A stretch of DNA of 64,000 nucleotides from Sphingomonas populi (GTDB taxonomy: Bacteria; Pseudomonadota; Alphaproteobacteria; Sphingomonadales; Sphingomonadaceae): assembly GCF_004208535.1 (NCBI RefSeq), contig NZ_SGIS01000003.1, forward strand, positions 62,001-126,000, written 5' to 3'. The first letter of the stretch is position 1. Each line of letters begins with the position of its first letter. A program made the translations under genes and the position numbers. Shown one piece after another: positions 17,816 to 26,194 of this stretch. A model generated the notes under the pieces. The model saw only the letters and a list, made by a program, of their open reading frames with translations, made no database searches and had not been told where the DNA came from.

Positions 17816-19238
17816 CGCCTGGCGCATCGCCCGGCGCTGGCTCTACCTGACGCACCGCTGGATCGGCATCGCGAGTTGTCTGCTGTTCGCGATGTGGTTC
17901 CTGTCGGGGCTGGTGATGGTCTACGTCCCCTATCCCTCGCTGCAGGCCGGGGAACGGTTGGCGCGGGCGGAGCCGATCGATTGGTCGGTGATGAACGTGC
18001 CACCACCACTCGACCGGGGCAGGATGCAGCGCGCGCTGTCGCTGGAAATGCGCGACGGCGTTCCGGTCTGGCGCGTCGGCGGATGGGATGGGCGCGAAAC
18101 CACGATATCCGCCGCGCGCGGCGCCGTGATGCGGCCCGTCGATGCCGCTTTCGCCAAGCGCGTGGCGCGCCGCTTTGCCCGCGCGCCGGTCGCGAGTCTC
18201 GAGCGATTGGAGCGCGACCAGTGGACGGTGGCAGGCGGGTTCGACCGGCATCGCCCGCTCTGGAAGGTCTCGATCGACGATCCTGCGGGGACGGAACTCT
18301 ATGTCTCCTCCACAACCGGCGGCGTGGTACAGCGAACGACCCGCCGCGAGCGGTTCTGGAACTGGCTCGGGTCCGTACCGCATTGGCTGTATCCGACCAT
18401 TTTGCGGCAGGACAATGCGGCCTGGCGGCAAGTCGTGTTGTGGGTGTCGGGGCCGTGCATCGCGGCGGCAGTGGCCGGTATGTGGATCGGCATCCTGCGC
18501 ACTCGCCTCGGCGCGCGCCGGTTCAAGGGCGGACGGGTGACGCCGTATCACGGCTGGCTGCTCTGGCATTATGTCGCCGGAATGGTTGGCGGGGTGTTCC
18601 TTATCGCGTGGATCTTCAGCGGCTGGCTGTCGGTGGACCCCGGCCATGTGTTCCGCGCCGCCGATCAGGACGAAGCGGCGGTGCGTGTCTATTCGGGTGG
18701 GATGATGCCCAAGGTCGCGCTGCCCGGGCTGCGAAACGTGGCGGCAGGTGCGGTGGAGGTTCGCTTGACCGATCACGCCGGCGTGCCGCAGCTGACGGTC
18801 GCATACCCCGATGGCCAGCGACAGGTGCTCGATCCAACCACGCTCGCCCCTGCCCGCCCGCCCCGCGCGGCGATCGTCGCGGCGGCCCGCAAGCTGATGG
18901 GCGATGCCCCGATCATCGCGGTCGAGCGACTGACTGCGCCCGACATATATTGGTATGAGCGCGGCGCGCCGCCGGCCCTGCCGGTGCTGCGTGTCCGCTT
19001 CGATGATCCGGCGCGCACCTGGCTGATGATCGACCCCGCCACCGGCGAAGTGCTCGCCACGCTCGACCGGCGCCGTCGCGTCTATCGCTGGGCATTCGAC
19101 CTGCTCCACACATGGGATCTCAACGCGCTCACGCTGCATCGGCCGGCGTGGGACATTCTGCTCTGGCTGCTCTCGGCGCTGGGGCTGGTGACGTCGGTCA
19201 GCGGGATCTGGCTGGGCTACAAGAGGCTTGTACGATGA
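17790..19238 (+). CDS. PepSY-associated TM helix protein
   Basis: A 482-residue inner-membrane protein of the PepSY_TM class. Four hydrophobic helices are visible: the first near residues 17-45 (HRWIGIASCLLFAMWFLSG), two in the centre (VVLWVSGPCIAAAVAGMWIG and LLWHYVAGMVGGVFLIAWIF) and one at the C terminus (LLWLLSALGLVTSVSGIWLG), with periplasmic PepSY-like regions between. Such proteins often accompany metallophore receptors and are suspected to reduce or release the metal. The ATG at 17790 overlaps the receptor gene end by 26 bases; a GTG at 17802 in the same frame is equally possible. The stop overlaps the permease start. Confidence 0.85.
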   Translation: MCRFVPVSSAWRIARRWLYLTHRWIGIASCLLFAMWFLSGLVMVYVPYPSLQAGERLARAEPIDWSVMNVPPPLDRGRMQRALSLEMRDGVPVWRVGGWDGRETTISAARGAVMRPVDAAFAKRVARRFARAPVASLERLERDQWTVAGGFDRHRPLWKVSIDDPAGTELYVSSTTGGVVQRTTRRERFWNWLGSVPHWLYPTILRQDNAAWRQVVLWVSGPCIAAAVAGMWIGILRTRLGARRFKGGRVTPYHGWLLWHYVAGMVGGVFLIAWIFSGWLSVDPGHVFRAADQDEAAVRVYSGGMMPKVALPGLRNVAAGAVEVRLTDHAGVPQLTVAYPDGQRQVLDPTTLAPARPPRAAIVAAARKLMGDAPIIAVERLTAPDIYWYERGAPPALPVLRVRFDDPARTWLMIDPATGEVLATLDRRRRVYRWAFDLLHTWDLNALTLHRPAWDILLWLLSALGLVTSVSGIWLGYKRLVR

Positions 19239-20281
19239 CGACAGACTCCGCTTCCCGTCCTCGCGTCCGGCGGCGTATCATCGTGCTGCTGGCACTGCTT
19301 CTCGCCGCCAATGCCGGCGCGTGGGTGTGGGCCGGCAGCCTGTTCCACGCTGCGCCCGCTATGCTCGGCACTGCGCTGCTCGCCTGGACGTTGGGGCTGC
19401 GCCACGCCGTCGACGCCGATCATATCGCCGCGATCGACAACGTCACCCGCAAGCTGATGCATGGCGGCACGCGCCCTGTCACCGTCGGACTGTGGTTCGC
19501 GATCGGGCATAGCACCGTCATCCTGATCACATCGGTGGCGATCGCCGCCACCGCCAACGCGCTCACCCGGTTCGAGGCGTTCAAGGTCGCTGGCAGCGTG
19601 GTCGCGACGATCTTCTCGGCGGGTTTCCTGTTCGCCATCGCGGCGATCAACCTCGTCATCCTGCGCTCGGTGTGGCGGACGTTCGCACACGTCCGCGCCG
19701 GTGGCAGCTACCGCGAGGACGATCTGGACGTGTTGCTGGCCGGGCGCGGCCCCGTCTCCCGGCTGTTTCGCCCGCTGTTCCGGCTGGTGACGCGGCCGTG
19801 GCACATGGCGCCGCTCGGCTTCCTGTTCGGCCTCGGCTTCGATACCGCGACCGAGGTCGCCATCCTCGGCCTGTCCGCCGCGCAGGCCGCACACGGCTTC
19901 GCGTTCGCGCCGGTGCTGGTGTTCCCGGCACTGTTCGCGGCCGGCATGGCGCTGGTCGATACCGCTGATGGCATCCTGATGCTCGGCGCCTATGAATGGG
20001 CGTTCGTGCGACCGATCCGCAAGCTCTACTACAACATCACCATCACCGCCGTTTCCGCTTTGGTGGCGGTGATGATCGGCGGGATCGAGACGGCGGCGCT
20101 GCTCGCGGACAAGCTCGGCCTTTCGGGTGGCGTGTGGGACGTCGCGGTCGATCTCGGCGGGCGCTTCAACCTGCTCGGCTTCTTCATCATCGCACTGTTC
20201 GCCACCGCCTGGACGATCAGCTTCGTGATCTATCGCTGGAAACGCTTCGACGACATCCAGGTCCGTCCAGCGACGCCATAG
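19235..20281 (+). CDS. NiCoT-family nickel/cobalt permease (HoxN type)
   Basis: A 348-residue inner-membrane permease. The NiCoT signature RHAVDADHIAAIDNVTRK is present with the HX4DH metal-selectivity motif, as are FAIGHSTVI and LGFDTATEVAIL, two further family signatures. Several hydrophobic segments are visible. In the context of a B12 riboswitch and a cob operon, cobalt is the likely substrate, although the family also moves nickel. The ATG overlaps the stop of the PepSY gene by 4 bases. Confidence 0.92.
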   Translation: MTTDSASRPRVRRRIIVLLALLLAANAGAWVWAGSLFHAAPAMLGTALLAWTLGLRHAVDADHIAAIDNVTRKLMHGGTRPVTVGLWFAIGHSTVILITSVAIAATANALTRFEAFKVAGSVVATIFSAGFLFAIAAINLVILRSVWRTFAHVRAGGSYREDDLDVLLAGRGPVSRLFRPLFRLVTRPWHMAPLGFLFGLGFDTATEVAILGLSAAQAAHGFAFAPVLVFPALFAAGMALVDTADGILMLGAYEWAFVRPIRKLYYNITITAVSALVAVMIGGIETAALLADKLGLSGGVWDVAVDLGGRFNLLGFFIIALFATAWTISFVIYRWKRFDDIQVRPATP

Positions 20282-20344
20282 CGCCTGCGAAGCGCGTCGA
20301 TCGCCCTCGTCCTCTCCTCACGGGCTAGACAAGGCCTCACAGAA

Positions 20345-20363
20345 ATAGAATACTATATTCTAT
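20345..20363. promoter_or_regulatory. Operator-like palindrome site A
   Basis: ATAGAATA, a 3-base spacer and TATTCTAT form a perfect 8-bp inverted repeat 28 bases before the preferred start of the DUF5695-like gene. On the minus strand it contains ATAGTATTCTAT (20356-20345), a member of the ATMGTAT family found at sites B to E. A weak promoter (TAGACA at 20326, TACTAT at 20351) would overlap it, suggesting repression. Confidence 0.5.
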
Positions 20364-20390
20364 AGGGTGTGGACGACGTTAGGGTTGCCA

Positions 20391-23087
20391 TTGAAGCGCC
20401 GCGATCTTTTGACGAGTCTGCCGGTCGCCTGCGTTGCCGGACACATCGCGCCCCGCGCATTCGGGGCGGTGCCACCCACCTCTGGTACAATCCGCAGCGA
20501 CTCCGGCCCGTTCGCCGTCACGCTGGACACCGCGTCGCAGGTTCTCTCGTCGCTCTCGCCGCGAACCGCGCCGGACTTCGATTTCGCGCCGAAGCGTCGC
20601 AACGGAATCACCGCCGGCGATTATGCGCTCGGCGATATCGACATTCGCTTTCGCGCCGGCGGGGCGTGGCTCGACGTTTCGACCGCTTTCCATCGCGCCA
20701 CGGTCAAGGCTCTGCCGGCCACAGGAGACGTGCTCGCCGCCGCCGACCTTACGCCCACTTTGCCTGCGGGTTGTCCGTTGCATGTCGAACGGCGCTGGAT
20801 CGTCGCGGCCGATACTCTCATCCTGCGGTTCATCGTCACCAATCGCTCCACGGCGGCGGTGGATATCGGCGGACTCGGCTTCGCCATGCCGTTCGACAAT
20901 GTCCTCACCGGCCGAACGCTCGAACAGGCGCACGCGCTGGCGAGCTTCGCCGATCCGTATGTCGGACGGGATGCGGGCTATCTCCAGGTCACGCGTCTCA
21001 ACGGACAGGGTCCGGCACTGCTGGTCCTGCCCGAGCCGGGCACCCCGTTCGAGACCTGGATGCCGATCGCCGACGGCAAGGCCGCCGATGGCGGCGCAGC
21101 GCTCCTGAAAGATCGCACCAAGCGCGAGCTGACCTTCGAGGGTTTCTACCGCTGGATGGTGGCGAGCAAGGGGTTCGCCGATCGCGAATGGCGCGGCGCC
21201 GAGCAATGGAACGAGCCGACCGGCTTCACGCTCGCGCCGGGCGAGACGCGCAGCTTCGGGCTGCGGCTGGCGCTCGCCCCCGATATCCGGTCGATCGAGC
21301 GCCGGCTGGCGGCAGCGGGTCGGCCGGTTGTGGTCGGCATCCCCGGCTATGTGCTGCCGACCGACCTACCGGCCGACCTCTTCGTCAAAGCCGGTCAGCC
21401 GGTATCGCGGATAAACGTCTCTCCGCCCGGCGCGATCACCGTCGATGCCGCGCCGCCGGCGGGCGGCTGGATGCGCTACCGCCTGACGGGACGAACCTGG
21501 GGCCGTGCCCGCGTCACGCTTCATCATGGCGACGGCAGCCGGCAGACGGTCCATTACACCGTCATCAAGCCCGCGCGCGAGGTGGCGGGCGACCTCGGCC
21601 GCTTCCTTTTCACGCGGCAATGGTACGAAGACCCCGCCGACCGCTTCGGCCGCAGCCCCGCGATCATGAGCTATGACCGCGAGCGCGACGCGATCATCAC
21701 GCAGGAAAAGCGCGTCTGGATCGCCGGTCTGAGCGACGAGGGCGGCGCCGGCGCATGGCTCGCGGCGATCATGAAGCAACTCGACAATCCGGTTGCCGCC
21801 GAGATCGCGAAGTTCGAGCGCTTCCACGTCGAGGTCATCGAGCGCCATTTGCAGGTCGGCGACGGGCCGGAGCGCGAGGGCGTGCGCAAAAGCCTGTTCT
21901 GGTACGATCCCGCCCACGCCGCCGAGTACGACCCGGCGATCGACTGGACGACATGGGCGAGTTGGAAACCCGAACGGGCGCGCTCGGTGGTGCGATCATT
22001 CAACTACGTCCATGTCGCGGCGGCGCAATGGGTGCTCTATCGCCTCGCGCGCAACCGCGTCGGGCTGGTCACGGCGCATGACTGGCGCTGGTATCTCGAT
22101 CGCGCCGCCCGCACCGCGATTGCGATGTCACGGCTCGCGCCCGAATACGTCAAGTTCGGGCAGATGGAGGGCGATGTGTTCGTCGCGATCCTCGCCGATC
22201 TGCGGCACGCGGGGCTGACCGCGCCGGCCGACGCGCTGGAAGCCGATATGCGCAAACGTGCCGACCTGTGGAGCACGGAGACGTTTCCGTTCGGCAGCGA
22301 GATGCCGTGGGATTCGACCGGACAGGAAGAAGTCTATGCGTGGATGCGCCATTTCGGCGACCACACGAAGGCGGATCTCACGCGCGAGGTGATCCTCGGC
22401 TATGATCCTTTGATCCCGCATTGGGGCTATAACGGCAGCGCGCGGCGCTATTGGGATTTCCTGTTCGCCGGCAAGACCGCGCGGATCGAGCGGCAGTTGC
22501 ACCATTACGGATCGTCGCTCAACGCGCTGCCGCTGTTCGACAGCTATCGCCGCGACCCGGCGGACATCCACCTGTTGCGGGTCGCGTATGGCGGGTTGAT
22601 GGGATCGTTGACCAACGTCGATCGCGACGGGTTCGGCGCATGCGCCTTCCACTCCAATCCCGACATGATGCGGTTCGACGCCTATTCGGGCGATTACGGC
22701 ATGAGCTTCTTCGGCCATGCCATCGCGACCGCCAGCTATCTGGTGCAACACCCCGAGTTCGGCTGGATCGGCTTCGGCGGCACCGTGACGGAAACTGGCG
22801 GTCGCGTCACTATCGCTCCAAAGGACAGCGCGCGGACACGTATCTTCATCGCACCCGTGAAGCTGTGGCTGGTGCTGGAAGCCGGGCGCTTCGCGGCGGC
22901 GACATTCGATCCGGGCAGCGGTGCGGTGACGCTGACACTCGAAGCGCGCGACGCCTACACGCCGGTCGCTCGGCTGGTGATCGAGGGTGAAGGCTATCAC
23001 CTCACCGGAGCACGCGCGCCCGAACGTGGCGCGCATGTCGTTGCGCTGGGCGACGACGAGACACTTATCAGGCTGGCGCGCGCATGA
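20391..23087 (+). CDS. DUF5695-like secreted protein, putative glycoside hydrolase
   Basis: A protein of about 898 residues. I recognise it only as resembling the uncharacterised DUF5695 group. The TTG at 20391 is chosen because it yields a twin-arginine signal (KRRDLLTSLPVACVAG, cleavage near AFGA) and has AGGG about 7 bases upstream; a GTG at 20367 in frame would add eight residues in front of it. The N-terminal half looks like beta-sandwich. The C-terminal half, rich in Trp, Tyr and acidic residues (WTTWASWKPERARSVVRSFN, MPWDSTGQEEVYAWMRHFGD), looks like an alpha/alpha toroid as in six-hairpin glycosidases. Operator A precedes it and TBDT-GH2 follow, so a role in glycan breakdown is likely, but the activity is unknown. 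Confidence 0.6.
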   Translation: MKRRDLLTSLPVACVAGHIAPRAFGAVPPTSGTIRSDSGPFAVTLDTASQVLSSLSPRTAPDFDFAPKRRNGITAGDYALGDIDIRFRAGGAWLDVSTAFHRATVKALPATGDVLAAADLTPTLPAGCPLHVERRWIVAADTLILRFIVTNRSTAAVDIGGLGFAMPFDNVLTGRTLEQAHALASFADPYVGRDAGYLQVTRLNGQGPALLVLPEPGTPFETWMPIADGKAADGGAALLKDRTKRELTFEGFYRWMVASKGFADREWRGAEQWNEPTGFTLAPGETRSFGLRLALAPDIRSIERRLAAAGRPVVVGIPGYVLPTDLPADLFVKAGQPVSRINVSPPGAITVDAAPPAGGWMRYRLTGRTWGRARVTLHHGDGSRQTVHYTVIKPAREVAGDLGRFLFTRQWYEDPADRFGRSPAIMSYDRERDAIITQEKRVWIAGLSDEGGAGAWLAAIMKQLDNPVAAEIAKFERFHVEVIERHLQVGDGPEREGVRKSLFWYDPAHAAEYDPAIDWTTWASWKPERARSVVRSFNYVHVAAAQWVLYRLARNRVGLVTAHDWRWYLDRAARTAIAMSRLAPEYVKFGQMEGDVFVAILADLRHAGLTAPADALEADMRKRADLWSTETFPFGSEMPWDSTGQEEVYAWMRHFGDHTKADLTREVILGYDPLIPHWGYNGSARRYWDFLFAGKTARIERQLHHYGSSLNALPLFDSYRRDPADIHLLRVAYGGLMGSLTNVDRDGFGACAFHSNPDMMRFDAYSGDYGMSFFGHAIATASYLVQHPEFGWIGFGGTVTETGGRVTIAPKDSARTRIFIAPVKLWLVLEAGRFAAATFDPGSGAVTLTLEARDAYTPVARLVIEGEGYHLTGARAPERGAHVVALGDDETLIRLARA

Positions 23088-23132
23088 GCGACGCGCGGTA
23101 AAGTGTATTTATCCTCAAGGGCAAGAATGAAT

Positions 23133-23152
23133 ATCGTATATTATATTTGACA
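23133..23152. promoter_or_regulatory. Operator-like site B and -35 of the TBDT-GH2 unit
   Basis: ATCGTATATTAT (23133-23144) lies within AATAT-CGT-ATATT (23130-23142), a 5-bp inverted repeat with a 3-base spacer. It directly precedes a consensus TTGACA (23147-23152); no good -10 is seen 17 bases on (TGCATT). The receptor start is at 23211. Confidence 0.5.
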
Positions 23153-23210
23153 TACAGATGACATCGTGGTGCATTCGTCGCCAAGGCAAAACGCCATTGG
23201 GGGTTTCCAC

Positions 23211-26171
23211 ATGGGACAGACGGCACGCACCACCTATCGCACGGCGGCATTCGCGGCGGTTCTCACGGCATTGATGTCGACGAGCGCGCACGCGCAGATC
23301 GCAGGGACAACCACAGCCGCAGAACAGGACGCGAGAACCGCTGACGCGAGCGCCGACACGATCGTCGTCACCGGCACCCGCATCAAGCGCCCGGACCTGA
23401 ACAGCAACAGCCCGCTCACCGCCGTAAGCGAATCGGAAATCCGCTATCAGGGCGCGACGAGTGTCGAGAGCGTCCTCAACAAGCTCCCGCAGTTCACAGC
23501 CGACGCGAACGAGAACGTCTCGAACGGGTCCGACGGCACCTCGAACATCAACCTGCGCAATCTCGGCCCCAATCGCGTGCTGGTATTGCTGAACGGGCGG
23601 CGGATGCTGCCGCAGCAAACGATCGACGTGAACTTTGTGCCGTCCGCGCTCGTACAGCGCATCGACGTCGTCACCGGCGGCGCTTCGGCGGTGTACGGCT
23701 CGGACGCGATGTCCGGTGTCGTCAATTTCGTGCTGCGCGACAATCTCGACGGCCTCCGCTTCGATGCGCAAAGCAGCATCGCTCAGCATGATAATGGCAA
23801 TGCCTATCTCCACGGCCTGACCGACGCCAAAGGCTACGCGCGCGCGCCGTCTTCCGTGTTCGACGGCGGCAAGACCGATATCAACGGCGCGTTCGGCAAG
23901 AATTTCGCGGATGGTCGCGGTAATATCACAGTCTACGGCGGCTATCGCCAGACCCAGGCGGTCACGCAGGATAGCCGCGACGTATCCGCCTGCGCGCTCG
24001 ACCCTGCCGACGATGCCGGCACCAGCCTCACCTGCGGCGGATCGAGCAACAACACTTATGGTCTGTTCACGCTGCTGACCGGCCCCAACAAGGGGAAAAC
24101 GCTCAACAATACCAAGGACGGCCAGCACACCTGGGTGCCCTACACCTCGAGCTTCGCCTACAATTATGCGCCGACCAACTATTTCCAGCGATCCGACGAG
24201 CGCTACACCGCCGGCGCTTTCGCCAAGTTCAAGTTCAGCCCGCTCGCCGAAGTCTATGGCAGCTTCATGTTCATGAAGGATCACACCTTCTCGCAAGCTG
24301 CGCCATCGGCTCTGTTTCAAGGCACGACCTTCACGATTCCCTGCAACAACCCTTATATGTCCGCCAGCCAGGCGACGACATTGTGCGGCCCGGCGGCCGG
24401 CACGTCTCAGACCGAGGACACCTTCATCGGCCTGCGCCTCTCCACGCCGCGGCGCGACGATCTGCGCCACGCGGACTACCGCTATACCGCAGGTGTGCGC
24501 GGCGATTTCGCCACGGGCTTCAGCTACGATCTCAACTACCTGCGCTCGCTCGTCCGCTACAACGAGACCTATTCGAACAATGTCGACAACGTGAAAGCGC
24601 AGCGCGCGTTGAACGCGGTCAGCGTCAACGGCACGCCGACCTGCCAGTCGGTGATCGACAAGTCCGATCCGAACTGCCTGCCGATCGACGTCTTCGCAGC
24701 GGGGGCGATCAGCCAGACGGCGCTGCCCTATCTGTTTTCGAACAGTTCGACTCAGAGCCGCAGTTCGCAGACGATATTTTCTGGCTCGATCAACGGCGAC
24801 CTCGGCGAATACGGCATCCAGACTCCTTGGGCCGAGAATGGCGTCGCCATCGCGCTGGGCGCCGAGCATCGCCGCGAGACCCTGAACGAAACCGGTGACG
24901 CGATCGCTATCCAGAATGGATATGTCGGGTCTAACGGCACGATCAGCGTGAACGAGGGCTATGGTGAGATCGAGGTGCCAGTTCTCTCAAATCTCCCCTT
25001 CGCCAAATCGCTGACGATCAACGGCGGCGTACGCTATTCGACCTATCACAACGAACAACGATCGACCGGTTTTCAGTCTGATTTCAACGCCTTCACCTAC
25101 AAGGGCGAACTATCTTGGGCACCGAGCAGCGACCTGCGGCTGCGCGCCAGTTACAACCACGCATTCCGCGCTCCCAACATCAGAGAATTGTTCAACGCCG
25201 TCTCGTTGGGCAACGTGACCGCGACCGACCCCTGCGCCGGCGCCAGCCCAACCGCGTCGTTCGAAGTGTGTCAGCGGTCGGGCGTGACCGCCGGGCAATA
25301 TGGCAGCATTCCCGAATGCCCGGCGGGCGTTTGCGTCCAGCAGTTCGGCGGCAATCGCGACGTCAAGCCGGAACAGGCGGACACCTACACGATCGGGATG
25401 ATCCTCACGCCGCGCATGGTCCGCAATTTCACGCTGACGGTGGATTATTTCCACATCAAGGTGAACGACTATATCAACTCGATCCCGCCATCGCTGACGA
25501 TCAGCCAATGCGGTTCGACGGGCGACCCGTATTATTGCAGCCTGTTCCACCGCGATCCGCGCAGCGGCGTGCTGTTCGGCAACGACGGATACGTCGTCGG
25601 CACGACGATCAACACCGGCTCGCTGAAGACCTCCGGCATCGATATCACCAGCAGCTACACGCTCGATCTCAACCGCTTCGGCAAGCTCAACTTCGATCTG
25701 ATCGGCACCTTCCTGCTCGATCTCAGCACCGAGCCGCTGCCGGGTCTCGGCAGCTATGACTGCAAGGGCCTGTACGGGTATTCCTGTGGTCAGCCTTCGC
25801 CGAAGTGGCGCCACCAGTTGCGGAGCACCTGGATGATCCCCGGCGACAACCAAGCGACCCTCTCGCTGGCTTGGCGCTATCTCGACAGCGTGAAACTTTC
25901 CACCCTGTCGGACAATGCGTTTCTCAACGAACAGGGGCCAGGCAGCGTCATCAACCGCAAGATCGGCGCCTACAGCTACTTCGATCTGAGCATGACATCG
26001 AACTTCACCAAGAACCTGACGCTGCGCGCCGGCGTCAACAACCTGCTCGACAAGGACCCGCCGGCGATTGCGCAGGGCGTCCTGTCCAGCTTCGGTAACG
26101 GCAATACCTATCCGGGCGTCTATGATCCGCTCGGCCGCACCATCTTCATCGGCGCGACCGTCAACTTCTGA
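23211..26171 (+). CDS. TonB-dependent receptor, carbohydrate-locus type
   Basis: A 986-residue outer-membrane transporter. The ATG at 23211 is chosen over a GTG at 23166 because it gives a clean signal peptide (residues 1-27, cleavage after AHA) and has GGGGG eight bases before it. The plug (about 45-190) carries IVVTGTRIKRPDLNSNSPLTAV, NINLRNLGPNRVLVLLNGRR and VTGGASAVYGSDAMSGVVNFVL, typical of sphingomonad and Xanthomonas receptors in polysaccharide loci. The barrel ends with IFIGATVNF. It sits between the DUF5695-like gene and the GH2 gene, so the ligand is probably an oligosaccharide or glycopeptide freed by these enzymes. Confidence 0.9.
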   Translation: MGQTARTTYRTAAFAAVLTALMSTSAHAQIAGTTTAAEQDARTADASADTIVVTGTRIKRPDLNSNSPLTAVSESEIRYQGATSVESVLNKLPQFTADANENVSNGSDGTSNINLRNLGPNRVLVLLNGRRMLPQQTIDVNFVPSALVQRIDVVTGGASAVYGSDAMSGVVNFVLRDNLDGLRFDAQSSIAQHDNGNAYLHGLTDAKGYARAPSSVFDGGKTDINGAFGKNFADGRGNITVYGGYRQTQAVTQDSRDVSACALDPADDAGTSLTCGGSSNNTYGLFTLLTGPNKGKTLNNTKDGQHTWVPYTSSFAYNYAPTNYFQRSDERYTAGAFAKFKFSPLAEVYGSFMFMKDHTFSQAAPSALFQGTTFTIPCNNPYMSASQATTLCGPAAGTSQTEDTFIGLRLSTPRRDDLRHADYRYTAGVRGDFATGFSYDLNYLRSLVRYNETYSNNVDNVKAQRALNAVSVNGTPTCQSVIDKSDPNCLPIDVFAAGAISQTALPYLFSNSSTQSRSSQTIFSGSINGDLGEYGIQTPWAENGVAIALGAEHRRETLNETGDAIAIQNGYVGSNGTISVNEGYGEIEVPVLSNLPFAKSLTINGGVRYSTYHNEQRSTGFQSDFNAFTYKGELSWAPSSDLRLRASYNHAFRAPNIRELFNAVSLGNVTATDPCAGASPTASFEVCQRSGVTAGQYGSIPECPAGVCVQQFGGNRDVKPEQADTYTIGMILTPRMVRNFTLTVDYFHIKVNDYINSIPPSLTISQCGSTGDPYYCSLFHRDPRSGVLFGNDGYVVGTTINTGSLKTSGIDITSSYTLDLNRFGKLNFDLIGTFLLDLSTEPLPGLGSYDCKGLYGYSCGQPSPKWRHQLRSTWMIPGDNQATLSLAWRYLDSVKLSTLSDNAFLNEQGPGSVINRKIGAYSYFDLSMTSNFTKNLTLRAGVNNLLDKDPPAIAQGVLSSFGNGNTYPGVYDPLGRTIFIGATVNF

Positions 26172-26194
26172 TCGTCCACATACAAGGATCGTCC

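Noticed and set aside
15113..17827. A 904-codon open frame on the minus strand opposite the riboswitch-controlled receptor
   Set aside because: It is antisense to a clear TBDT, lacks any recognisable domain and is rich in Arg/Ala/Pro/Asp as expected for shadow frames in high-GC DNA.
17316..19139. A 607-codon minus-strand frame across the receptor end and PepSY gene
   Set aside because: It spans two real genes on the other strand, with no domain and no ribosome site; a GC-driven shadow.
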